This document shows positions 24,947-34,099 of a DNA stretch of 64,000 bases, piece after piece (position 1 is the stretch's first letter; each line of letters begins with the position of its first letter). This DNA is from PGYR01 sp048267165 (GTDB taxonomy: Bacteria > Bacteroidota > Ignavibacteria > Kapaibacteriales > UBA2268). Both the position numbers and the translations under genes were made by a program. The notes under the pieces are model-generated. The model was not told where the DNA came from and ran no database searches. It saw nothing but the letters and a program-made list of their open reading frames with translations. The stretch is taken from positions 136,556 through 200,555 of the forward strand of contig JBLWYD010000001.1 of the NCBI GenBank assembly GCA_048267165.1, in the 5' to 3' direction.

Positions 24947-26356
24947 CTAAATTCTTTCTAATACTGCAATAGATTCTATATGATATGTCTGCGGAAACAT
25001 ATCAACTGGAAGTATGCTTACGACTTTGTATTTTTCACCGAGCAGCTGACAATCCCTAGCTTGAGTAGATGGGTTACAGCTAACATATACTATTTTCGGC
25101 GCGTTGACAGTAAGCAAATGTTCCACCAAATTAGTGTGCATACCAGCACGTGGCGGATCTACGAATATAATATCTGGTTTCGGTAATCTATCCAATAATT
25201 CGGGAGTATCTTTTGCGTGCAAATCTGCAACTTGGAATGTTGTGTTGCTTATATTGTTCATTTCCGCATTCACTTTCGCATCAGAGATAGATGATTCTAC
25301 TAACTCTACTCCATGCATTTCCTTTACTCGTTTAGCCGCTGGTAGGGCTATAGAACCAGTACCGCAGTATAAATCCCATGCTACCATATTCTCATCCAAA
25401 TCAACAGCATCTATTATTTTCTGTATGAAATTATTGAGCTGTAATCTATTAGTTTGGAAGAAAGAGAATGGGGAAACCTTGAAGTCAACTCCAAGTATAT
25501 TATCCATCAGGTATTCTTTGCCAATGATTAATCTTTTTGATTCAATATTCACAGGCGATGGCCCAGAGTTAATAGCGTGAATGAAGTTAATATTAGCATC
25601 TACTTTTTCAGCTAATAGATTAGCTAATTCATCTACTTTCGCATCATGTTCTTCGTCAGTTGCGTTCGTAGTTAGCACTATTATTATATCATCATTCGAG
25701 CCGCTATGCCTGATAATCAGCTCTCTCAAATAGCCAGTTTTCTCTCTCTTGTCGAATGCAGAAATCTCATTTTCTAAAGCAAAAGTACGTACTATATCTA
25801 GTATTTGGTTACCATTTTTAGGTTGTATGTGACATTCTTTTATGTCCAATACCTTTTCAAAAGCACCGGGAGTATGCAGTCCAAGAGCGAAATCCTTATC
25901 TTCAATTTCTTTATCTTCTACCATTTCTTTTCTTGACACCCAGCGCTTAGCACTGAATGTGAAATCCATCTTATTACGATAGTTGAACTCATTGGGACAA
26001 GGCACAACATCAAGTATAGTCGTTTCTATTTTACCAATTCTCTGGAAAGCATCTATTACGTGTTGCTTTTTCCATTTTAGCTGATTAGTGTAGTCCATAT
26101 TTTGCCAGCTGCAACCACCGCAATCATCGAAGTATTCGCAGCGCGGGTCTATTCGCTCGTGTCCGGGTTCTATCAGCTTTACGAATCCAGCTTCATTGTA
26201 GCTCTTACGCTTTTTGCGGACGTATGCCTCTACCACATCGCCGGGGACTACTTTCTTTATGAAGTGTACTTTATCATTTAGGCGAGCTATTGCTTTACCT
26301 TCAAAACCTATTGATTCGATATTAAGTATTATATTCTGTTTGAATTGTTTTTTCAT
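24947..26356 (-). CDS. rlmD: 23S rRNA (uracil-5-)-methyltransferase, RlmD/TrmA family
   Basis: A 469-residue SAM-dependent RNA methyltransferase. An N-terminal TRAM domain (about residues 5-60) is followed by an Fe-S ligand set CEYFDDCGGC with a later Cys in IKECHIQ, as in RumA/RlmD. The methyltransferase domain has WDLYCGTGSIALPAA (SAM site), DPPRAGMH and the catalytic Cys in VYVSCNPSTQARD. It methylates a uridine of 23S rRNA (or a related RNA); the exact position cannot be told from sequence. Start: ATG 26356; the GTG at 26380 lies within a terminator hairpin. Confidence 0.85.
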   Translation of the reverse strand: MKKQFKQNIILNIESIGFEGKAIARLNDKVHFIKKVVPGDVVEAYVRKKRKSYNEAGFVKLIEPGHERIDPRCEYFDDCGGCSWQNMDYTNQLKWKKQHVIDAFQRIGKIETTILDVVPCPNEFNYRNKMDFTFSAKRWVSRKEMVEDKEIEDKDFALGLHTPGAFEKVLDIKECHIQPKNGNQILDIVRTFALENEISAFDKREKTGYLRELIIRHSGSNDDIIIVLTTNATDEEHDAKVDELANLLAEKVDANINFIHAINSGPSPVNIESKRLIIGKEYLMDNILGVDFKVSPFSFFQTNRLQLNNFIQKIIDAVDLDENMVAWDLYCGTGSIALPAAKRVKEMHGVELVESSISDAKVNAEMNNISNTTFQVADLHAKDTPELLDRLPKPDIIFVDPPRAGMHTNLVEHLLTVNAPKIVYVSCNPSTQARDCQLLGEKYKVVSILPVDMFPQTYHIESIAVLERI

Positions 26357-26359
26357 TGC

Positions 26360-26403
26360 GTTTCTAAATAAAACAAGCACTAATCAATAATAGATTAATG
26401 CTT
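26360..26403 (-). terminator. Intrinsic terminator of the glycosyltransferase unit
   Basis: AAGCACTAATC (26375-26385) pairs with GATTAATGCTT (26393-26403), the odd pair being a G-U wobble on the minus strand, followed by GTTTTATTT. It lies just after the small protein gene at 26434 and before rlmD, so it closes the upstream unit and separates the two transcription units. Confidence 0.6.
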
Positions 26404-26433
26404 AGGGTTGTTATAATTTCTAATTTATGTAGC

Positions 26434-26754
26434 TCAATTTAGCGATAGCTCAGGCAACTTGTGCTTAGAGTTATTGTAGAACATCATACCTTCTAGTCTG
26501 AAAGTCATATATTTGAACATAGGGAATTGCTCAGTAATCGCTCTTACTTCTTCTTTGCTACCAGCTACAGCCACTACCCATAAGCAAGTGCGGTCGTCTG
26601 ACAACCCATAGCTAAGTATTACGCCTTTATCCATCATATCCACTACGAAATCCCTCTGAGCAGCTACTAGAGTGTAGAACTCAGTTGGTGGGTCCGCTGG
26701 CATTTTAATCTCTATCATAAAATGCTTTAATATATTAAAATTCTTTGCATCCAT
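26434..26754 (-). CDS. Small alpha/beta-barrel-like protein, function unknown
   Basis: A 106-residue soluble protein. The order strand-helix-strand-strand-helix-strand (MIEIKMP, then ERDFV-type helix, LSYGLSDDRTCLWVVAVA, AITEQFPMFKYMTFRLEGMM) fits dimeric ferredoxin-like families such as YCII or muconolactone isomerase-like proteins. No catalytic residue can be fixed. Last gene of the glycosyltransferase unit, 10 bases after the GT9 gene. The start may be 26754 or the second ATG at 26718; the first has AGG upstream. Confidence 0.55.
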   Translation of the reverse strand: MDAKNFNILKHFMIEIKMPADPPTEFYTLVAAQRDFVVDMMDKGVILSYGLSDDRTCLWVVAVAGSKEEVRAITEQFPMFKYMTFRLEGMMFYNNSKHKLPELSLN

Positions 26755-26764
26755 ATTCTTATAC

Positions 26765-27841
26765 CTATGCTGGTAAATTTCTTTTTATTGCTTCGTATAG
26801 TGCATCGGCAGATATATGCTCAATGCAGCTATATTCGTCATTCTTACATTTGGGGCTGAAATAGCAATGACACGCTTTTGTTGGTTCTACTATTTCGCCT
26901 CTTCCATATAGTTCAAACTCATTAGAGTTAAATATATTGTTTACTAGTATTATTGGCTTTTTAAGCCCGATAGCGAGGTGCGATGCCATAGTGACAACAC
27001 TTACTACCAAATCGCACTTATTAATCAATGAGATGAACTTTTCGAGCGAAAAATGACCTAAGTATGCAGCTTTGGTTGCGTCTGCTAAGTACTCATTCCT
27101 ATGATTTTCCTGTGAGCCACCTAATAAAAGTGGGTAATACCCCTTCTTCTGTAATTTCTTAATAAGCTCTATCCATGTACTATCAGGTATCAGACGGCTA
27201 GTCCATCTATCTCCGCAGCCAGTATTAAGGCCTATTATCTTCTTGCCATCATTAGCTATTCGCCAATAGTGATCGACTACATCTATTAAGTATTCTTCTT
27301 TTTCGAATTTCCAACCGCATATCTCGAATATCTCTTCTGGGTACGATTTTGTATTCGCTTTACTCACTTCATCGAATAAGCCTGTCAAATATTTCGGAAC
27401 TGCTCTGTCATCTATAGGAGCAGGTTTTCCATCTACTAGAGTATAACCGATTTTCTCTTTCGCTGTTATTGCTTTAGTCAAAGCACAAGCTTCGTAATCC
27501 TTATCTAAGTTAATTACAACATCAAACTCGGTATTCTGCAATTGGATTATAGATTTATGATCTAGCTTTAATATTCTATCTACAGTTCTTGGCACTATAT
27601 CTGGGAACTCTGTTACCCACCATATTTCCTTATCGCTGTGTTCAACCCATAATTTATGCAGAAGAGGAGTTGTACGAATTACATCGCCAATAGCACCTAG
27701 TTTTACTACTAGTACTTTTCCCGTCTTTTTTTCGTAATAATCGCAATTATTACAAACTACGCCATGTTGTTTATTCGGCTTGCAAGGTATGTGACCCAAG
27801 AAATGCTTGCAGTCACTATGAAAAATTAGTTTTTCTGTCAT
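26765..27841 (-). CDS. Glycosyltransferase family 9 (heptosyltransferase-like) with Cys-rich ends
   Basis: A 358-residue GT-B glycosyltransferase. The core starts with VLVVKLGAIGDVIRTTPLL and contains IGLNTGCGDRWTSRLIP and a sugar-nucleotide site near HLAIGLKKPIILV, as in GT9/WaaF-type heptosyltransferases of LPS core synthesis. Unusual: an N-terminal extension with Cys11, Cys20, Cys30 and Cys33 and a C-terminal cluster of four Cys (ACHCYFSPKCKNDEYSC), together a possible metal-binding site. It starts one base after the stop of the barrel gene (TAAATG). Confidence 0.85.
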   Translation of the reverse strand: MTEKLIFHSDCKHFLGHIPCKPNKQHGVVCNNCDYYEKKTGKVLVVKLGAIGDVIRTTPLLHKLWVEHSDKEIWWVTEFPDIVPRTVDRILKLDHKSIIQLQNTEFDVVINLDKDYEACALTKAITAKEKIGYTLVDGKPAPIDDRAVPKYLTGLFDEVSKANTKSYPEEIFEICGWKFEKEEYLIDVVDHYWRIANDGKKIIGLNTGCGDRWTSRLIPDSTWIELIKKLQKKGYYPLLLGGSQENHRNEYLADATKAAYLGHFSLEKFISLINKCDLVVSVVTMASHLAIGLKKPIILVNNIFNSNEFELYGRGEIVEPTKACHCYFSPKCKNDEYSCIEHISADALYEAIKRNLPA

Positions 27842-28636
27842 TTAATCAAATCTATACTGAATCATCAATGAAAAATAGAAATTGTATGTCAATTCTTCTT
27901 CCAATTCCCAATCTACATTTCCTATAAAGTCACTTTGTGAAAAAGGAGTGAGCAAATTACCACGTACATTATCTCTTCCAACTGGATTAAGTACATCTAT
28001 TCCCCAACTAACATTTATCATATAGTTTTCGTGTATTTCACCTTCTATACCTAATTTAAACAATCCCCCAGCTCTACCAGTATTGTCTTTACCAATATCT
28101 ATTGGTTTTCGAGGTACAATTTCACCAGTGGACCTCAGCGTTTCAGATACGAGAAATTCTGAACCAAATATATAATTGTATTTGAGTTGCAAACCTGCAT
28201 AAAAAGATGACATTGCAGTTGGGAATCTAAATATTGTATAATTAATTCCAACAAGAGGAGATATGATATTTACGTTATGTTCAAACCTAATATCACTTAT
28301 ATCAGCTGGTTGCCTTTCTCTAGCGCTATAGGATGTATAATTAACTCCACCTACTAATTTCCAATCACCGATTTTATCTAATCTGTACTGTCCTAATACT
28401 TCTACTCCCGGCATAGCACCATTAAAACTACCACCCGGTATAGAGCCGTTTAGAATTCTCATTGTTTCTATAGCTGGATTATCACCCATTATCTTAGAAG
28501 TAGTAAACGCCACACCCAAACTATACTCATAGTCATAAACATCTGCTTTAGTTTGCATCGGCATAAGCAATACTACTATAAGTAATACTAGGACTACTAA
28601 GCTATTATAAATTTTCTCTGATTTGATATTCTTCAT
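27842..28636 (-). CDS. Outer-membrane beta-barrel protein
   Basis: A 264-residue protein with a long signal segment (basic start, hydrophobic core ending near QTKADV). The mature chain reads as about 10-12 amphipathic strands with short turns, ending FYFSLMIQYRFD, a typical C-terminal barrel strand. It lies inside a glycosyltransferase unit: its start overlaps the GT2 3' end by 32 bases and its stop abuts the GT9 start. No specific family recognised. Confidence 0.65.
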   Translation of the reverse strand: MKNIKSEKIYNSLVVLVLLIVVLLMPMQTKADVYDYEYSLGVAFTTSKIMGDNPAIETMRILNGSIPGGSFNGAMPGVEVLGQYRLDKIGDWKLVGGVNYTSYSARERQPADISDIRFEHNVNIISPLVGINYTIFRFPTAMSSFYAGLQLKYNYIFGSEFLVSETLRSTGEIVPRKPIDIGKDNTGRAGGLFKLGIEGEIHENYMINVSWGIDVLNPVGRDNVRGNLLTPFSQSDFIGNVDWELEEELTYNFYFSLMIQYRFD

Positions 28637-29846
28637 CTCTTTTAAAGTTTTTAACTATCATTTCGCCTAATAATCCGAGCGAAACTAATTGAACACCTAC
28701 TATAATTAACGCTATACCTAGTAACGCAGCAGGACGATTACTAAGGAAGGTATCTCCCATTATCCATTCTACAGTTAACCATGCATCTATTCCGAAACCA
28801 ACAAGCCCCATTAATGCACCTACAGTTCCAAAGAAGTGTAGTGGTCTTTTCAGATATCTTGACGTAAATAATAGCGTTATTAAATCTAAGAACCCTTTTA
28901 TGTATCTAGAAGCACCAAACTTGGTCTTTCCATGCTTTCTTGGATGGTGTTTTACTGGTATTTCAGTAATTCTAAAACCATTCCAATGAGCTAATACAGG
29001 AAGGTAACGATGCATTTCACCATAAATATCCAATGATTTGGCAGCTTCCGATCTATATGCTTTTAACCCGCAATTAAAATCGTGCAACTTTAATCCACTT
29101 ACCTTTGCTGTTACAAAGTTGAAGAACTTAGAAGGCAATGTCTTATTAATTGGGTCATTTCTTTTCTTCTTCCAGCCTGAAACCACATCAAAACCGTCTC
29201 TAATTTTTGACATTAGATTTGGTATTTCCATCGGGTCATCTTGCAAATCAGCATCCATAGTTATGATAACAGCACCTTTCGCTGCTTTGAATCCAACTGA
29301 TAATGCAGCAGATTTACCATAATTCCTTCTGAATCGAATAGCTTTGAATTTAGGATTCTTCTTATTAATCTCTTTCATTACTGAGAAAGTACTATCTGAA
29401 GAGCCATCGTCTATAAAGAGAACTTCATAATTATTCTTAGTTTCTTTAGAAAGTACTTTTTCTAATGTATTACTAAGTTCCGTTAGTGATTCTTCTTCAT
29501 TGTAAGTCGGTATAACAACTGAAATCAACGGTTTATTAGAATACTTAGGTTTACCCTTTTTTCTTTCAGGTCTAACATCAGTTTTTGCTTCTGTTTTCTC
29601 TGGCGTATCTCTACGTTCAGGTTTTCTTTTGGGTCTATTACTCTGTCTTCTTTCAGGTTTAACTTCACTACTACTCTCTGAACTTTCAACAGAAGGAGTT
29701 CTATCATCCTTAGGAGTCCTATCCTGTCTCGGATGTTTTCTCTTAGGTCTATTCTGTCTTCTCTCAGGTTTAACTTCACCATCGGCAGGAGTGTTTAACT
29801 CTGGTTTAGGACGACTCATCCTAGAGCCACCATCCCTAATACTCAA
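28605..29846 (-). CDS. Family 2 glycosyltransferase (DPM1-like) with Arg/Pro/Glu-rich N-terminal extension
   Basis: A 413-residue membrane glycosyltransferase. Residues about 105-330 are the GT2 domain: SVVIPTYNEEESL, FIDDGSSDST, MDADLQDDP and RFRRNYGKSAAL, close to dolichol/polyprenyl-phosphate sugar synthases. Two C-terminal helices (FGTVGALMGLVGFG; LLGIALIIVGVQLVSLGLL) anchor it. Residues 1-105 are low-complexity with a duplicated EVKPERRQ-NRPKRK unit. The start is uncertain: TTG 29846 or ATG 29819, and the frame stays open with similar RPE-rich text to about 29976 without ATG, GTG or TTG. It is likely the first gene of the unit GT2-barrel-GT9-small protein. Confidence 0.8.
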   Translation of the reverse strand: MSIRDGGSRMSRPKPELNTPADGEVKPERRQNRPKRKHPRQDRTPKDDRTPSVESSESSSEVKPERRQSNRPKRKPERRDTPEKTEAKTDVRPERKKGKPKYSNKPLISVVIPTYNEEESLTELSNTLEKVLSKETKNNYEVLFIDDGSSDSTFSVMKEINKKNPKFKAIRFRRNYGKSAALSVGFKAAKGAVIITMDADLQDDPMEIPNLMSKIRDGFDVVSGWKKKRNDPINKTLPSKFFNFVTAKVSGLKLHDFNCGLKAYRSEAAKSLDIYGEMHRYLPVLAHWNGFRITEIPVKHHPRKHGKTKFGASRYIKGFLDLITLLFTSRYLKRPLHFFGTVGALMGLVGFGIDAWLTVEWIMGDTFLSNRPAALLGIALIIVGVQLVSLGLLGEMIVKNFKRDEEYQIRENL

Positions 29847-30035
29847 CTCATCTATCGGATCAGGACGTTCAACTTTTCTTTCTGGACGTTCTGCCTTAGG
29901 TTCGGAACGTTCTGTTCTTTGCTCAGATGAATTGTTTTCTGGATTTATGTTTTTATTCGTTTCTATTTCTTTTACCTAGTAGTATATTCTTGTTAATGTA
30001 ATAACAGTTATTTCTACAATTAATCACATTTAATG

Positions 30036-30794
30036 TTACAATTTAATAATCTTTAGCATTCTAATCACTAAATCACTCTCATAAATATAAGCAAAATATA
30101 CACCACTTTGCACATTTTGTATATCAATTGTACTTCCTATGTACCCGTTTTCTCTAATTAAGTTACCTGTTAAGTCGTATAATTCATACTTTTGGTATAA
30201 TCTATTGGTAAGGTTTATTTTTCCATTTGAGTAATATATTGAATTATCTTCAATTTGTTTGACTACGCTAGTAGGCGATTGAAGATAAACAACTCTTACT
30301 TTGAAATTTTGAATAAATCTATTTTTAACATAAAACGTTTGGCCATTCACTATATTAGAATCAACTAACGTACCATCTATAGCATCAACTATCCTAACCT
30401 CAACTACTTCTTTAGATTTTGTACCCTTAGGGACGAAAAAGTAGAAGTCTTTCCCTTCCTCTCTATTACCGAGAATATCTAACTGATATTCTACAGTATC
30501 TAAGTTACTAGTTGGACGCTCTCGATAGTCAACATCAGTAAATATTAGTTCATCTGGCAAACCATCATATTGTCTAATTATCCTAAACCCCGGCATAATC
30601 CCTTCAAAAGGAGGGAAAGAGGGTAAATCTTTCTCATATTTATCATCATAATATACAGTAGTTGAATCTGAGTACCCAGCTCTTAACAATGTTGCAGTTC
30701 CATCATAGTTTACATTAAGAGTAAACTGTGTGAAATCTACAGCTAATACACTTGTAGTGGAAAACAAAATCAGAATTAGTATTATTTTTTTCAT
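30036..30794 (-). CDS. Short T9SS cargo protein
   Basis: A 252-residue secreted protein: signal peptide (MKKIILILILFSTTSVLA), a middle of 150 residues without recognised domain, and a degenerate T9SS type A C-terminal domain (YELYDLTGNLI, then SGVYFAYIYESDLVIRMLKI). The usual Y-PNP motif is replaced by IYYSNGK. It lies 82 bases past the next gene of the cargo cluster, after a strong terminator, so it probably has its own promoter. Confidence 0.7.
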   Translation of the reverse strand: MKKIILILILFSTTSVLAVDFTQFTLNVNYDGTATLLRAGYSDSTTVYYDDKYEKDLPSFPPFEGIMPGFRIIRQYDGLPDELIFTDVDYRERPTSNLDTVEYQLDILGNREEGKDFYFFVPKGTKSKEVVEVRIVDAIDGTLVDSNIVNGQTFYVKNRFIQNFKVRVVYLQSPTSVVKQIEDNSIYYSNGKINLTNRLYQKYELYDLTGNLIRENGYIGSTIDIQNVQSGVYFAYIYESDLVIRMLKIIKL

Positions 30795-30808
30795 AATTAC
30801 CTCTTTTT

Positions 30809-30850
30809 AAAAAAAAATAGGGATAGTACATAACTGTATCTATCCCTATT
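30809..30850 (-). terminator. Intrinsic terminator of the T9SS cargo operon
   Basis: AATAGGGATAG (30816-30826) pairs with CTATCCCTATT (30840-30850) and inner TACA/TGTA also pair. On the minus strand it runs into a T tract (A run 30809-30817). It lies 27 bases past the stop at 30877. Confidence 0.9.
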
Positions 30851-30876
30851 ATATTCTAATTCAATTTAACTTAAAG

Positions 30877-33800
30877 TTACTTAACTATTTGTAGTCTCAT
30901 AACTTTGTTGAATGAATTACCTTCTATTTTCACGAAATAGTTACCAGAAGAAATACCGTTCGCTTGGAAAGGAACTTGGTTATTATTTGCTTCTAAGTGA
31001 CCATTGAAAACAGTTGCAACAGTGTTACCGACAGCGTCAATCAATGTAACATTAACATTACCAGATTCTGGTAAGTTGAAATTAATAGTTGCATTGTTAA
31101 GTACTGGGTTAGGGTAAACAGAATTTAACGTAGCTACTTCAGCAACTTCAACTTTATTCATTTTGATTGAATTAGAAGAAGCATTGATTTCTACTGAAGA
31201 GTAGTTATCAGAGCTGATAGTACCGAATACTTCACCAGTAGCAGCATCTGATAGTTCAAATGTACCGTTCAATCCTTTAGCAGAGATTGATACTGGGTAT
31301 TCTACGTTAGTTAATTGGATTACCGCTTCGTTGTTATTAGTCAATTCAGTATTACCTTCAAATCTTACATCAAATGATGGTGGAAGTGGTGGTAATTCGA
31401 TAGAGTTTACGTTAGCGCTATTAGATACGAATAGAGACTTAGCACTTTGATTGTTGTCAGAAACAACGATTTCAGTTGACATAGCTTTCAATTCGTTTCT
31501 ATAAGCTAAAGAAGAAGAAACACCTTCAGATAGTTTAGGATTTGCAGTGCTGAAATAGTAGTAACCATTCTCATCAACTTTAATCCAATAACCTAAACCT
31601 GGACGTAATTCATTTACTTCTTTATAACCTTCTTTAGTCATATATTTCCAAACACCATGCTCAAGCATATAGTTTTTATCTGGTCTTTGACCGTTTCCTA
31701 ATGCTCTGAAATCTAATGCTTCAACATTAATAGGTACAGAAGGAGCACCAACAGCGTTCCATCCACCTCTAGTATCTTCAGCAGTATAAACTCTTACAGG
31801 GTTAATATCAGGACTTACTTCAAAGATACTGCTACCTCTAAATACTCTATTTACTTCAGCTTCTCTATTATACTTTAAGAAGTAACCAACACCTGGTCTG
31901 ACTGTTTCACCAGTTTCTTGTTGATATGAATTCAAGAAGAAATAGTATGGCTTATTAAGAGCACCAGTCCAAGGGTTTTTATTACCCAATGGTTGTACTG
32001 GTAATGATAATAAGTTCCATCCAACATTAATAATTGGGTTACCTTCATCATCAACATATTCAATTATCTTAGCAGGAGTATATTCAATTATAAATTCTCT
32101 AATTCTAGGATCATCTATTTTCATTGAATATGCATTAGTTTCACCCGGTACTGGAGTACCTTCAGTCCACATATCAACAGGAGCAAAAGATTTACCATTG
32201 TCAGTATCTCTAATGAATAATGACGAATTAGGGATAAAGTCTTTTCTGTTCCAAGTGATGATAATAGGATATCTTTGATCTTTATTAACTTTACCTGGGT
32301 TAAATTTAACTTTGTAAAGTAATGAACGTGTAGTATCATCAGAACTTCTAATATCTCTTGAATTAGCTTTAACTTGTTCATCATTTGTAGCGAAATCATC
32401 TAAACCGAATGGAGCTAGTCCTGGTATTTCTTTACCACTTGCATCGATAGGGAAGAATCTAGCATCTAGTTCTGTTTCTAGTAATGGAACATTATATTCT
32501 CTTTCACCAAATAATGGATCAACACCAATTGTAGCTCTATCACCAGTACCAAATATTAGAGTATCAACTTCACCATCTCTGTTTTCAACAGTTATAGGAA
32601 TACCATTAAGTTTTCTACCTTGAGGGTCTTGTCCTTCTAAAGGTGGTCTGAAGTAAATAAATGTTACTTTAATTCTGATTGGAGAAAGTTCTGCAAATTC
32701 AGATTTGAAAGTGATGTAACCTACATAGATACCTGTTTTTTCAATTTCAGGATTATCAGTAGCATCATCACCAGCTTGAATTTTTGAAGGATCACAAGTG
32801 ATTTGTAAAGTGATTCCACCATCATCATTAGGAATGTCATTTAATTCGTCTCTTTCAGAAGCTTCACCCAAAATACCATTATCGATATAAGGTATATAAC
32901 CTTCATTAGTTAATGACCCAATAGGGTTATTAGGTGGTAAAGTTCTAAACTCTAGCCAAGGTTGATCAGAAACAACTTCGATATCTTTCAATATAGTACC
33001 AGCTTCCACATTCAATACTTCTAGTGATCTAGTAGCAACATTAGGAAATGGATTTTGGTTTCTGTTAGGATTCAAATCAACAGTCATTGGATCAACTAAT
33101 TCATACAAATCATCACGACCATCAACTAATTTGATAGGAGGTTGAGAACCGATTTGTCTATTAATTTGGAAGCCAAATTTAGGTTGTTTAGTCATATATT
33201 GGAACCAAATACCACCTGGTAATATTCTATTCAAAGGTTGGTTTTTAGTTCTATTGTCCATACCCGCAAGTCCAGTAAACTGTGCACCTAAATTAGACTG
33301 ATAATTAGGTCTTTGTGGATTAGGGAAATCTTGAGCAACTTGTGGATCATAATCTCTAAAATCTACAAAAGGTGCTGTTTGTAATATATTCATATCATTA
33401 TACATGATTGAATCACGTCCGATATGGAAATATGTAAAATCTAAATTACCTGCTGGTACTCCTTCATCTAATACAGCTTTAAACTTTACATAAAGTAGAA
33501 TATCAAAATCTTGGAATGATAAACTAGTGTTAGGTAATGGTTTATTGCTACTTGCAGTAATAACTACAGCACGACCACGGTTAGTAGTAGTGGGAGTGTT
33601 ATTAATGTGAGTATAGTATGATTTGTCAGGACCTTCACTCCAATCAATTTGGAATCCTTTAGCTAAAGGATCTTTAAGTTTTGCGCCACCTGGAGCAAAC
33701 TTAGGGTGAGTAGTCTCGATACCTACTGGAGTTACCGAAGCAGAATCATAAAACAGCTTAAATTGAAAGCTTGTAATAGGTCTTACTGGTAAATCTACAG

Positions 33801-34071
33801 AGTATTTGTTAGGGTTTTCAGCCCATCTGTTATCTATGAATACTGGTACTACGAACTCACGCTCATATTCCGTATTCTTTGGCATTATGATTCTTCCATT
33901 TTGGAACCATAAATCATTATATCCACCTTCTTGACCAGTCAATGATAAGACTGGTATTTGAGGATGTGTTTGTGCAAACGTACTACTATAGCCGACAATA
34001 AACAGCAGGGCTGCTATTGCTAGACTAGTTAGTTTGTTTACGCCCTTCACTTTTGTATTATTTCTATACAT
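30877..34071 (-). CDS. Large T9SS cargo with N-terminal cohesin-like domain
   Basis: A 1,064-residue secreted protein. After the signal peptide (ends near FAQ, residue 34) residues about 40-240 resemble a cohesin: SFQFKLFYDSASVTPVGIE, then FDILLYVKFKA and GNLDFTYFHIG, alternating strands as in the nine-strand cohesin sandwich. The middle is beta-rich with no named family (a repeated GVGYFLKYN / GLGYWIKVDENG unit is visible at about 745 and 850). The C-terminal 80 residues are a T9SS type A domain (SVYPNPVLNNATINFNLP, DAVGNTVATVFNG, GNYFVKIEG). Start ATG with AGGTG upstream. The cohesin call is by strand pattern. Confidence 0.8.
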   Translation of the reverse strand: MYRNNTKVKGVNKLTSLAIAALLFIVGYSSTFAQTHPQIPVLSLTGQEGGYNDLWFQNGRIIMPKNTEYEREFVVPVFIDNRWAENPNKYSVDLPVRPITSFQFKLFYDSASVTPVGIETTHPKFAPGGAKLKDPLAKGFQIDWSEGPDKSYYTHINNTPTTTNRGRAVVITASSNKPLPNTSLSFQDFDILLYVKFKAVLDEGVPAGNLDFTYFHIGRDSIMYNDMNILQTAPFVDFRDYDPQVAQDFPNPQRPNYQSNLGAQFTGLAGMDNRTKNQPLNRILPGGIWFQYMTKQPKFGFQINRQIGSQPPIKLVDGRDDLYELVDPMTVDLNPNRNQNPFPNVATRSLEVLNVEAGTILKDIEVVSDQPWLEFRTLPPNNPIGSLTNEGYIPYIDNGILGEASERDELNDIPNDDGGITLQITCDPSKIQAGDDATDNPEIEKTGIYVGYITFKSEFAELSPIRIKVTFIYFRPPLEGQDPQGRKLNGIPITVENRDGEVDTLIFGTGDRATIGVDPLFGEREYNVPLLETELDARFFPIDASGKEIPGLAPFGLDDFATNDEQVKANSRDIRSSDDTTRSLLYKVKFNPGKVNKDQRYPIIITWNRKDFIPNSSLFIRDTDNGKSFAPVDMWTEGTPVPGETNAYSMKIDDPRIREFIIEYTPAKIIEYVDDEGNPIINVGWNLLSLPVQPLGNKNPWTGALNKPYYFFLNSYQQETGETVRPGVGYFLKYNREAEVNRVFRGSSIFEVSPDINPVRVYTAEDTRGGWNAVGAPSVPINVEALDFRALGNGQRPDKNYMLEHGVWKYMTKEGYKEVNELRPGLGYWIKVDENGYYYFSTANPKLSEGVSSSLAYRNELKAMSTEIVVSDNNQSAKSLFVSNSANVNSIELPPLPPSFDVRFEGNTELTNNNEAVIQLTNVEYPVSISAKGLNGTFELSDAATGEVFGTISSDNYSSVEINASSNSIKMNKVEVAEVATLNSVYPNPVLNNATINFNLPESGNVNVTLIDAVGNTVATVFNGHLEANNNQVPFQANGISSGNYFVKIEGNSFNKVMRLQIVK

Positions 34072-34099
34072 TAGGACACCTTAAATTATTTATAAAAAA

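Noticed and set aside
29629..29979. Leu/Ser-rich open frame on the plus strand
   Set aside because: It is the antisense shadow of the Arg/Pro/Glu-rich repeat of the GT2 gene.
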